From NCBI GenBank assembly GCA_023231475.1, contig JALJEE010000101.1, positions 1-54,476 on the forward strand: a DNA stretch of 54,476 bases, given 5' to 3'. The notes below the pieces were generated by a model. The model had not been told where the DNA came from. It made no database searches and saw only the letters and a list, made by a program, of their open reading frames with translations. Numbering within the stretch: position 1 is the first letter of the stretch; each line of letters opens with the position of its first letter. Positions 32,032 through 42,323 of the stretch are shown here, piece by piece. The stretch comes from Seison nebaliae. Lineage: Eukaryota; Rotifera; Pararotatoria; Seisonacea; Seisonidae. Both the position numbers and the translations under genes were made by a program.

Positions 32032-32562
32032 ATGTTGACTAGAAGAAGAAGACATTCTGTAGCAACAACCACACTTGCACCTTTGTTTTCTCAAAGTCAA
32101 AAGAGACTTGAGAAAGGGTCGCTAAAAAAGAATCGGGTTTTTATGAATAGTGCGTCACCTCATCCTGCAAAAACGAAAAAAGGAACAACTATTCATCTGG
32201 ATAGCTATGTGCTTAAATCATCTTTTTATACAACAAAACCATCAACTATTTGTACGTTGCCCAAAGATACGGTAAACGAACCATTTCTTCAAAATTTCAT
32301 CAAAACACCATCTATGAATCGTCGTTTCTCTTTATTAAGTTTTAATGAATTGGACGAAACATCTTGTGACCAGACTGAAATGATCGAAAAAGATAAATTT
32401 AGTTCAATTAATTCATCGGAAAAATCAAAACAACGTCCTACTAAAAGAAGATATTCGATTGCTAACGTAAATAATCAGCTGAATGTCAATGAAACGAACT
32501 TAACATATTACGGTTCTCGAAAGAAGAGACCCCTACCAATGATCAGTGATATCAATGAGTAG
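32032..32562 (+). CDS. Basic Ser/Thr-rich orphan protein, 176 aa
   Basis: The first ATG in the frame is at 32032 (MLTRRRRHSVATTTLAPLFS). The protein is rich in Lys, Arg, Ser and Thr with repeated RRxS/KRRYS sites (RRRRHSV, NRRFSLL, KRRYSIA) that fit basophilic-kinase phosphorylation motifs. It has no signal peptide or transmembrane helix and is probably disordered. The frame stays open for 14 codons upstream but without an ATG. No family recognised. Confidence 0.5.
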   Translation: MLTRRRRHSVATTTLAPLFSQSQKRLEKGSLKKNRVFMNSASPHPAKTKKGTTIHLDSYVLKSSFYTTKPSTICTLPKDTVNEPFLQNFIKTPSMNRRFSLLSFNELDETSCDQTEMIEKDKFSSINSSEKSKQRPTKRRYSIANVNNQLNVNETNLTYYGSRKKRPLPMISDINE

Positions 32563-33791
32563 AGCCGTTTTTATTAAACACTTTATTTTTGTGCATTTTT
32601 TATTGAACAAATATTTCACTTTATCCAATATCTGAATCGTAAAATCTTTTTTCCAATAAAATATCTCATTAGTTTTGTAGTTTGTTTCAAATAAATTTTT
32701 AAATTATTATACGCTATGAATTTTTTATTATCAAGTTTTTAACGATTAATTAATAAATCATGCTTATTATCGCCAGAAAGAAAATAAGAATATGATATAG
32801 GGTAAGTCTGCTGGAAAAGTGATTGTTTATTATCTTTTAGTAAAAGTTTTATAACTAAATATAGTTATTACACCGATTGATCAACACTGACGAAGATCGA
32901 AATTTTTTTTACAATTTTTTCTACTTTATCCCGACGACAATTTTAATCAATAAATAATAATAATAAAATAATATATATTTTTTTTTTTTTTAAATTATAT
33001 AGTCAAATCCCCTCGGGGTAAATTAAAAAGAAAATAAGATAACTGGTTGTACACATTATCCGTAATAATATGATTATATTATAATATAATGTTTCATAAA
33101 TAAGTTTTCTGATTTGTCTAATCTTTTCTGTCTAATCTATTAAAGACTCAGAAGCAAATTGAAATAGTATATAGTCGAAGTGATGCATATGCCAAGATAT
33201 ATTGTCCTAATAAAGAAAGACTAGAAACTAAAATTGAACGCATGGAAGGTGGTTAGAATATTTGACCAGTATGCACCGTCACATGATTGAAGTCTTTGGA
33301 GAAACTTTGGAGCTGAACGACGATGTTCTTCTTCTAATTTCCGTCAAGTGTTAATACATTTATCTTAAGTAGGATAATTACTTTACACTCTCTTTTACCT
33401 TTTATATCCCATTCAAATTCGACATCAGTCGTCTTTACGTTTATTATAGTTTCTTTGTTTAAGTTAAAAAATTCTCATCTTTCCAGCACACTTACACATA
33501 TGTAATTTTATTCTATTCGTTGACTATTTTAATACATTAGGTCAATAAGTTCATTCTAGTGACAGATATAAATAAAAATAAAATAATTGTTTTGAATAAT
33601 TAAATATGAAAAAAATTTGTTTAACAATAAAATTGATTAGAGTGAAATTGATAATAAGAAGATTTGATTACTTGCGCACTTTGTTTGATTGAAATCGTGA
33701 TTAATTAAAAAATAATAAATTGAATCGAATCGTAATAACAACTCAATTTGGTTGAAAGATGACATTAAAGAGAGGTTAAAATGAAATCTAG
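32563..33791. other. Intergenic with AAT repeats and poly-T
   Basis: Contains an (AAT)n tract and a 13-T run near 32955-32991, followed by a dispersed repeat at 33003. No gene seen. Confidence 0.4.
33003..33045 (+). repeat. Dispersed repeat fragment
   Basis: TCAAATCCCCTCGGGGTAAA, then an AAAAAGAAAATAAGATA tail. It is related to 3105-3155 (+) and 27131-27178 (-). CCCCTCGGGG-type cores form a small palindrome. Confidence 0.45.
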
Positions 33792-35773
33792 AATGCGGAA
33801 GTAAACCTGATTGAAACAGATTATTTATGTCTTCCGAATAGTGAAGTTGAAGCGAATCCAATTTTGAAAATCAATGCACGAAAAATTAGAACCAATGTCG
33901 AAGAACATAAGGTGGGAAAAATTCAATGTTATCCTCCAAAGGAAACTCCCACTGTCGTCAAGGATTCACTTACGCAAGATTTATTAAAGTCTAGAAATGT
34001 CGATCGACGTAGTAAGATTTATCGGAAATGTGCCACTCAACTGCCCATGAAAGAAACACGAGTACAAAGTTTTTTTGTTGGTGGTCGATATAACAGGTAA
34101 AATTAATTTACTCAAAACACTCTTAATTTTCCTTAAAATAGACATGATACGGTGGATTACAATACTTTACGAAAATGGGGTTTATTTGTTCATAAGGAAA
34201 ATCCTGAGATTTGTCATGTTCCTGATGAGAGACTAGAACGATTTAAGACATTAATGGAAATCGGAGGCGTTTGTTAAAAATTATAAAATTTTCTTTTACC
34301 TTATATGAATTTCCATTAGCGAAAGAATATTTTTGTGGAAGGGAAAGTCTTTTGAGAAAACAATTGAACTTTTCGAATAAACAGAATGAACAAATGATTC
34401 CATCAAACAAAACCAAACCAACATTCGAAAGTCCGAGTAAGATGTCACTAGTGACAAATGAAGAGAGTGTACAAAATTCTTCGAGATATTCATTAATTTC
34501 AAAGAAGATTATGAATATGAAAAGTAAAGAGATGATGCACGAAATTGATGATGATGAAGACGAGAATAAAACACATTTGGAATCTAGTACATCTGATCAA
34601 TCGGGATTCAATGAACTCGAATCAAATATCTTCCCCTTCTTACCTGCAACCATTGAATTTCGAATAGGTAAGTTGGTGAATATGTTTCAAAAGAATAAGT
34701 ACGACATAAGATATTTGGGACAATCTCTCCCCAATTCCTTTTACTTCTTCATCGAAAATATCATATTAGATTCGGCATCAAAAGAATTTTATATTTGGTT
34801 AGAAAAGATAAATCATTTCATTCTGGATTATGGGAAGAAATTGATGACCAGTAGTATTCTTTATAAGTTGAGTCGATATTATACGAAACAATTAGAATTG
34901 TGGTATATTCTTACAAAGAAATATTATAAATTCAATTATGCTTCTTGTATCGATTTCCTACATATTCTTAATACGATCGGCCGAGTATTTTATAAGATAA
35001 AGAATTTGAGAGTTCAACGAGTCGTTCAGGAGGCATTGGCTGAAAGTGGAATAAATTATAGTGACCGATTTAATCATCAATTGAAAGAGTATATCGATTT
35101 TGTCATGTTACACGGTCCACCACAAACTGGTGCTGCGAAAAAATTTGAAAAGCAATATTTGAGCGGTTTATTACTTAATCAACTTCGAGATATTTTCGAC
35201 GAATTTCCAAATTTGTCTTATTCAAGCATCTATCCTTACGGTTATTATCAACAATTGATTCCCGTATCAACAGTTTCAAACAGAAAAAATTTCGAAATCA
35301 TGCCAGTTTCAATAGTTCCAGTAACCGTTAATCGTTTTATATAATTATCATTTTATAACTATAAAATTTAGATTCATACACCTGGTAGATATTCCGTCAA
35401 TCTTTACCTCCAACATCGTCGTGTTTCAATTGCTTATGACAAAGAAATAAAAAAGAATGGTGGATATCCTATTCCAGATTTGGTTGATCGTTTACCGGAA
35501 CTTTCTTCAACATTCTTACAAAAAGGAACGAAACTTGGTGCCGGTGGTATGGAAAGAGCAACAGTTTCATTGAACAGTCTCCAAAATTTCAATATCAAAG
35601 ACACAAAGGCAGCAAAAGAATCGTCAACAAATTCTTCCTCTTACTACAACTACTACGGAGAAACAAGTTTCAGTAGCACATATTCCAGACGGAAGTCCAA
35701 TAACTTCTTTCCGTTTACTGTTCGGTTTATTAAACGTTCTTATAGATATGGGAAGGTGGCTAAAAAATTTTGA
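33792..35773 (+). CDS. Uncharacterised multi-exon gene, about 600 aa
   Basis: At least four exons join in phase. The first starts after TCTAG at 33791 (coding from 33792, no ATG found, so the 5' end is missing) and ends ...GGRYN. A 45-nt intron is followed by RHDTVDYNTLRKWGLFVH..., and a GTTAAAAAT...CATTAG intron leads to SKEYFCGRESLLRKQ. The large exon has an acidic DDDEDEN patch and a helical EFYIWLEKINHFILDYGKK region. A final intron (GTAACCG...AATTTAG) leads to IHTPGRYSVNLYLQHRR and a Ser/Tyr-rich, basic end. No signal peptide or transmembrane helix. I recognise no family. The order basic - acidic - helical - Ser-rich suggests a cytoskeletal or regulatory scaffold, but that is inference. 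Confidence 0.55.
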
Positions 35774-36171
35774 AAACTATTCTCGAACAACCGTTCATTT
35801 TTCAAATGTTCTTTTGTACTTAATTCTCAAATTTTCTTATTACATTCTCATCTTTTAATATTTAAAAAAACAATAAAATTTCATATCTATAATTTGAAAT
35901 TTGTACTCCTACAAACTATAGTTTGTAATTTATAATATTTATAACCATAATATAAAATGTGTCGTTTATAAAATACATTTTTCGTCCGTTTTATATTCAA
36001 TCTATTGATAATACTTTTTTCATTCATCAATATTATAATATAGAATACTTGTTTGAATTATTTCATAGGAACGAATCAGAGAATAACATATATATGTTAA
36101 TTAACAATTCTTTATTTCAAATAAAATTCATCATCTCTTCTTATGATCATTTGTTTTATTGCGAACATTGA

Positions 36172-36352
36172 ATAGTATGTTATTTCAAACTCTAAATACT
36201 GCTGGAAATTACACCTTATTTAAACCCTAAATAACATGTTTTGTCAAGCTCTAATATAGGACTAGAAATTAGACCTAATTTAGCTCCTAAATAATATGTT
36301 TTTCTTAAGCCCTCAAATTTTAATATTTTAGCCCTTATTTAGTGCGTATTTG
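36172..36352. repeat. Three-copy ~60-bp tandem repeat
   Basis: Units begin near 36172, 36233 and 36293. Shared pieces are AAYATGTTTT, CTCTAA, AGAAATTA and TAGCTCCTAAAT/CCCTAAAT. Copies are diverged, the third most. The rest of 35774-36985 shows no gene. Confidence 0.55.
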
Positions 36353-36985
36353 TATACTAGGGAAGGTAAGAAATTCGTATGATAACAACTTCAGTCGATA
36401 ACGTTTTCTACAAAATTTCAAAGGTTTTTCGGTTCATTTTTTTTTCGAATAGAAACAGTAAGAACGATTTTTATCATTCTTTGTAATTTCGCTGTCATTC
36501 AAACGGAATTTCGATGTTATCCGTCTAATTTAATTAGAAAGTTAATTAAACTTGATACTTTTCTGATCTAATACACTTTACTTACCTTGATTTATTCAAC
36601 TTGTTTCTTATCACATTTAAATATATACATATTGAAGTAAATCAGATAAATACCATAAATAAAATTGACGTAGTAAACATTTCGACTCGAAGGAAGTTAA
36701 CAACGAAATTATTTGAAGACTAATTTTACCAATCAATAACGAAGTTAAAAAGTTTCATGCAAAAATGGGAAGAGCAAAATTCGTAAAAAGTACGGCAATA
36801 ATCATCGTTACTTCCGAATTCAAGATAGAAAATAATCATATGAAGAATGGTCGATATGCTACACTTATTCATATCTCACCCACCAACAAAACAATAATTA
36901 CAATTTGAACCATGTGATCTGTGTCTGAATTGAAGAAAATGTGAAAGAAGGAAATTTTTATTGAATTACATATCTAAACGTAATT

Positions 36986-36990
36986 ATTTC
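36986..36990. repeat. Target-site duplication, left copy
   Basis: ATTTC immediately before the left LTR (TG...). The same five bases follow the right LTR at 38166-38170. Confidence 0.65.
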
Positions 36991-37183
36991 TGTCACAACA
37001 GAATGAACCGAAAACCGAAATCGATTCGGTTTTGGTTCATTCAAATTGATTCTATTGAGAGCATTATAAATAAACGTTGTTTTACGAATAAACAGTTTTT
37101 ACGTTTTTGTCTTTTACGACTGTTCCTTCCTTTTTCTTCTTTCGCTCCTTTTTTATCGTATACGTAAATGTCGAGTAGCGACA
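36991..37183 (+). repeat. Left LTR, 193 bp
   Basis: It begins TGTCACAACA and ends GCGACA. Bases 37011-37183 match 37993-38165 with one difference (position 37076 region, G versus A in AAACGTTG), which points to recent insertion. It contains ATAAATAAA-type signals. Confidence 0.85.
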
Positions 37184-37186
37184 ATT

Positions 37187-37202
37187 TGGCGACCACGGCA
37201 GG
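37187..37202 (+). other. Primer-binding site
   Basis: TGGCGACCACGGCAGG lies three bases after the LTR end. TGGCGACC is the common start of tRNA-complementary sites in BEL/Pao elements. Confidence 0.55.
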
Positions 37203-37215
37203 ACTAGTCGATGAT

Positions 37216-37323
37216 ATCAACATTGACGATGCCGAAACTGGAATTGGAGGCTGTGACGATGTGATCAGCCTATATCCCATCATCACAGCCTCCAATTCCA
37301 GTTTCGGCATCGTCAATGTTGAT
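37216..37323. repeat. 48-bp inverted repeat (fold-back)
   Basis: 37216-37263 pairs with 37276-37323 almost perfectly around a 12-bp loop. Both arms encode the same part of the polymerase (LTMPKLELEAVMMG), the first on the plus strand and the second on the minus strand. Confidence 0.85.
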
Positions 37324-37994
37324 CTTGTCATTAATTGGCTCCTGCTGGTTACTAGGCTTATACTGGCCTTGCTCATTGCATACGCGACTACGCCTATAGC
37401 TAACTTTGATGCGTCTGCGAAAACGTGTAGTTCGCGGTCTCCCTCTGTCAAATGACGAGTTATTCCTATCTTGCAACATTGCGCCATTCTTGCTTTCAGT
37501 TCGTTCCACCGCTCGTAATTTACCTCTTTTAATTGTTGGTCCCAATTCGAACCCGTTGTGGCCTCCGATGTGAAGTGCTTAATTGCCACCAGTAGAGGTC
37601 CATGGAAGCCCATAGGATCATAAAATTTCGCCGCCTCGGAAATTAATAATCTTCTAGTTGTTATGTCGTCTGAAAGTTCAGGTAAAATTGTATAAAGCTT
37701 GTTCTCCTTCCATTCCATTCCTAATACTTTGCTTGCGCCTTTCGGATCCAAGGTTGTATTCCAATTTCGTAAATTGAATCCCCCTAACTTGAATACTTCA
37801 GTAATGTGGCGCTTGTACTTCATAGCTTGAGCTTCGTCGTTAATCGAACAAACGAGATCATCTACATAAAGTCCTCGTACTGTCCTTCGCTTCCATTCCT
37901 CGTCAGTGACGTATTGCTCTAGATGTTTCAGGATAACCCCTCTCAGTATGCCGGGTCCACAATTTAGACCAAAAGGTCCACAATATATAACCAA
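37217..37994 (-). pseudogene. BEL/Pao pol fragment, inverted
   Basis: The minus-strand frame contains the reverse-transcriptase palm YVDD catalytic motif (GLYVDDLVCSINDEAQAM), the thumb/connection region (GFNLRNWNT, LGMEW, and FYDPMGFHGPLL, which is typical of BEL/Pao) and the start of RNase H (HVFADAS, TMPKLELEAVMMG). It is cut at both ends: the finger subdomain is missing where it abuts the right LTR at 37993, and RNase H ends in the fold-back. The start is a TTG inside the junction and not a true start. Not functional. Confidence 0.85.
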
Positions 37995-38165
37995 AACCGA
38001 AATCGATTCGGTTTTGGTTCATTCAAATTGATTCTATTGAGAGCATTATAAATAAACATTGTTTTACGAATAAACAGTTTTTACGTTTTTGTCTTTTACG
38101 ACTGTTCCTTCCTTTTTCTTCTTTCGCTCCTTTTTTATCGTATACGTAAATGTCGAGTAGCGACA
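37993..38165 (+). repeat. Right LTR, lacking its first 20 bp
   Basis: 173 bp identical to the left LTR except one base. The missing 20 bp are replaced by the pol junction. ATTTC follows. Confidence 0.85.
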
Positions 38166-38317
38166 ATTTCTGTATTTTTTCCCTTCTGAAAATTCTCTCG
38201 TTAACAATTATTTAATCCATTAAAATAAATTCTGTTTCATTAAGTTCAATATGAATTCATAGCTAAAAGGTTCTTTAATTTTGTTTATTGAAGAAATAAG
38301 ACTTTTTTCTAGGAGAA

Positions 38318-39899
38318 ATGCATCGAAACATTTGTAATTTTTTACGAAGATCGATATTTTCTTCTCATCGATCATTTTCGGCATCATCTGCAGTTAAGAA
38401 GGAATATTTTGATATTGATGCACGTGTTTTTGGATTGAGCGACGATGAAATTAAAGTTATTTAGGATTAATAATTTTGAAAATATTTTTGTTGATTTGAA
38501 TAGTTGAAAGAAACTGCATTTAACTTTGCTCAGAAAGAATTAGCACCTTATGCACAAGAAATCGACAAATCTAATAATTTTAAGAATTTGCGAGTTTGTC
38601 TTGTTTGTATTAAAAGATGAGAGTTATTTCCTCTGAAGAATTTCTTCAAATCAATGGGCGATATGGGATTTTTGGGAATTACTGCACCTGGTTATTTTAT
38701 CAGAATCAAAGAAATGAATAAATATTTTTAAAGAGAAATATGGAGGATTAAAAATGGGATATCTTGCTCATTGTTTAATAATGGAAGAATTGAGTCGAGC
38801 TAGTGCCAGTATCGCCCTTTCATATGGAGCTCATTCGAATTTATGTGTAAATCAATTGGTGAGAAATGGAAATGAAGAACAAAAAAAGAAATATCTACCA
38901 AAAGTTTAAAAAAGATTCGACATAGTAAAAATTGAATATATTTCAGTTAATTAATGGGGAACATATTGGAGCATTGGCGATGAGTGAAAGTGGAAGTGGT
39001 TCTGATGTAGTTTCAATGAATTTAACAGCAAAAAAAGATGGAGATTCATATGTGTTGAATGGACATAAATTTTGGATTACAAACGGACCGGATGCCGATG
39101 TATTAATTGTTTATGCAAAATTTATGGATGAAGATCATCATGATGGTTTGAAACCACAACATCAGATAACAGCATTTGTGATTGAGAAGGGTATGGATGG
39201 ATTTAGTACAATGCCAAAATTGGATAAGATGGGAATGAGAGGTAGCAACACTTGTGAGTTGGTGTTCGAGAATTGTAGAGTGAAGGAAGAGAATATTTTA
39301 GGAAAGAAGAGGAAAGGAGTCTATATTCTTATGAGTGGTTTGGATTATGAACGACTCGTTCTCGCCGCCGGTCCATTGGGCATCATGCAGAATACTTGTG
39401 ACGTGTCATTTGACTATGCCAATCAACGAAGACAATTTGGGAAGAGTATAAGTAACTTCCAATTGATTCAAGGCAAAATGGCCAACATGTACACAACGAT
39501 GAATAGTTGTCGCTCATATTTATATACGTTAGCGAGAGCTGCAGATGAGAAGAATGTAAGTTCGAAAGATTGTGCTGCTGTCATTTTATTATTAGGTGAA
39601 TCGGCAACTAAATTGGCTTTAGACGGAATACAAATTCTCGGTTAGTCATTTATCTTATTCTCTTTTCTTTTGTTTATTTAAATTACATGTTTTACAAACG
39701 AACTCTCATTCTTTACAAATCTTCAATCTTTTCATTCATTTGAATTACTAACTATTATTGTATAGGTGGAAACGGGTATATTAACGATTATCCAACCGGA
39801 CGATTATTACGCGACGCTAAATTATATGAAATTGGAGCTGGCACTAGTGAAGTTCGAAGGACGATAATTGCAGGTGCAATTAACAAAGATTACCGATAA
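38318..39899 (+). CDS. IVD: Isovaleryl-CoA dehydrogenase, mitochondrial, about 420 aa
   Basis: FAD enzyme of leucine breakdown (isovaleryl-CoA to 3-methylcrotonyl-CoA). Six exons with introns of about 43-48 nt, except the last of about 125 nt. The N-terminus [20 protein letters not shown] is a mitochondrial targeting peptide. Then come [69 protein letters not shown] (FAD/substrate binding), and the [17 protein letters not shown] block. [11 protein letters not shown] holds the Glu that serves as catalytic base in IVD, at the family-specific position. The C-terminal [20 protein letters not shown] then [12 protein letters not shown] is intact. Complete and probably functional. Confidence 0.95.
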
Positions 39900-40085
39900 A
39901 TTTGTAATAGTTTAAGAAAAGATTTTAAAAATTTATTACAAAGAAAACTAAAGTTTTAAAATTTTTTGAAAAGAATTTTTAAGTTTTTAATAAATTCTTA
40001 TAAACATTTGAGATTAGAATTTGATTAGAATGAAATAAGTAAATTAAATAGTTTTTATTGTAAATAATTTTATTGAATTAGAGAA

Positions 40086-42008
40086 ATGATCAATTCGCAT
40101 GTTGAGAGTTTGACAGATTCATCGAATGTTTCGCTTATAAACGATAATAATAGTATTGATGAAGATGAAGATGATGATGATATCCGGTTTTCGGTGGATG
40201 GTCGACATGATTTTAGACCCAGTCAACCATTACTTCGTCAGTATCGTCGAAGTAATGATAGTGATACCGCTTTCATGAACGACATTGGAACATTGTCAGC
40301 CGATGACAAATTAATTCGGAAATCAATTTTTGTAACATATCTCGTTATGATGATTAGTTCCTTAAGTTTCTCAATATGTCTACCATCCCTCTGGCCATAC
40401 TTACGTTTAATGGATAATGAGTCGACAACTACTTTTTTTGGATGGGTCGTCGCCAGTTATAGTGTTGGTCAGTTAATATTCTCTCCAGTATTCGGATGGC
40501 TCGGTGATAAAACGTCATCCACAAAAATTCCTTTATTGATTACGACGAGTTTTTCCATTCTGGCAAACTTACTCTACATGTACATAGCTTCATTGGATTT
40601 TCATAGTTTCAGGAAGAAATGGTTAATTTTAATTGCGAGAACATTCATCGGAATTGGTTCAGCGAATATCGCTGTCATTCGTTCTTATGCTTCTGAAGTT
40701 GTCAAACCAGAAAAGAAGAATGCAATTATGACAAATTTATCAGCGATGCAAGCTATCGGTTTCATCATCGGTCCATGTTAACTTTCTTTATTGTTCTTGA
40801 AATAACAAGTTTAGTTCCTTCTCATCATAGTGTTGCAAGCAGTTATGACATTACTCGGATTTCCTGGTATCGTCGAAATGAAATATTTTCATTGTAATAT
40901 GTATACGGCACCAGCATTACTCAGCATTTTCCTTCTAATAATTTCAACTTTTTGTATCATCTGCTTCTTCTCTGATATTAATCAATCGAAATTCAGATTA
41001 ACAGTGACTGCCCCAATCAATATGGAGATTCCGAATAAATCATCGAAAATCCCTATTATTTCTTTAAATTGTCTCTTCTTCATAACAATGACAATATTCT
41101 GCGTATTCGAAACGTTAATATTCAATTCTTTATCGATATGATGATAAATTTGATTCACTTAATTATTCAGATTAGCTACACCGATTTGTATTGATATGTA
41201 TGCGTGGACGAAGAAAGAAGCCACGAAAAATACAGGAATCATATTGGGTGGTATTGGTGCCTTCTCAATATTTGTTTTTTTAGGCTTGAAATATTTATCA
41301 AAAAAAACTAGAGATGTAAATTTGTTATTTGTGGGATTTGCGTTATGTGCCTTCTCTTTCCTTTTTGCTATTTTGCCATTCTCTTCCATCTATCCCGCTC
41401 TTCAATCATCAGGTTATTTTCATCTCATTAATGAAATTTTCTTTATTGATTCTTCAATCGATAGATATCCATCCTCATAAACATAATCATTCATATCATC
41501 AATTTCATAATAATTCAACAACAACTCATTCACCATTAACTACATCAACAACGAACACTATCAATGTAGCTGGATGTCCATTAAATTATGATTGGTGCTA
41601 CACACAAACTATCATAACATTATGGCAATTTATTCTGAGTATTTTCATCTGTAGCATTGGCTATGGAACATGTAACGTTATCACTTATACGATGTACTCA
41701 AAGATTATTGACAGAAGTAAAGATCAAGGTCTTTTCCATTTCTCCTCTTCTCCATACCTTAACTAAACAATTTGTTATTAGGTCTATTTATGGGATATCT
41801 GACATCATCAGGATCACTAGCACGAGCAATCGCTCCAGTTACTATCACTATGTTATATGAAAGGACTGGTTTGCGTGTGTCTTATGGTGTCGTACTTACA
41901 CTTACTATCATTGCTTTAGTGTTAGTTGGAGTGAATTATAAACAATTCAAAAAGTTACCGAAAGCTAAATCGACAAAAAAAGCACCTCGTCGAAGTGGAA
42001 CTATTTAA
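40086..42008 (+). CDS. MFSD8: Lysosomal MFS transporter MFSD8/CLN7-like, 5 exons
   Basis: An acidic cytosolic N-terminus (EDEDDDDIRF) precedes a standard 12-helix MFS fold. The motif GWVVASYSVGQLIFSPVFGW followed by LGDKTSS is MFS motif A as in MFSD8. LIARTFIGIGSANIAVIRSY and FETLATPICIDMYAWTKKEA are also MFSD8-type. Introns fall after IIGP (about 40778), FET (about 41113), LQSS (about 41411) and DQG (about 41731), each about 50 nt and in phase. A His-rich, Thr-rich loop (PHKHNHSYHQFHNNSTTTHS) lies in the large luminal loop between helices 9 and 10. MFSD8 is reported to act as a lysosomal chloride channel/transporter. The C-terminus is basic (KAKSTKKAPRR). It converges on the GPCR gene. Confidence 0.9.
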
Positions 42009-42323
42009 ATTTTTTCATTCATTTCTTTCATTTCTTCAACATGTTTTATTTTAAGAAGAATAAGTAATTTATGATCGATAAATATTCCAAAATTAACAAA
42101 GTTTAACGATTCACGAATTATTAAAAGTTTTTTATTATATTGAATTATAAAAAATTTAACAAGGATAACGTTCGAGAAAAATATATTGAAGAAATAACCC
42201 GAAAGAAGTCTCTTAAAATATAAAAAAGAGAAAATTGGCAAAATTGAAAAAATGATTTAATACTAATTCTTAAAGAAAGAAGAAGGGAATATAAGTAATA
42301 AAATGAAAAATAAGTCGTTGTAA

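Larger units (their letters stand above)
36991..38165. mobile_element. Rearranged BEL/Pao LTR retrotransposon
   Basis: It is bounded by LTRs starting TG and ending CA and by an ATTTC target duplication. The left LTR is followed by ATTTGGCGACCACGGC, which fits the primer-binding site usual in BEL/Pao elements, so by that mark the element points to the right. Yet its remaining polymerase segment is on the minus strand and is preceded by a 48-bp inverted repeat. Gag, protease, integrase and most of the polymerase are absent. The element is defective, about 1.2 kb. Confidence 0.85.

Noticed and set aside
35959-36171. 70-aa plus-strand frame
   Set aside because: AT-driven residues only (Ile, Tyr, Phe, Asn) and adjacent to a minisatellite.
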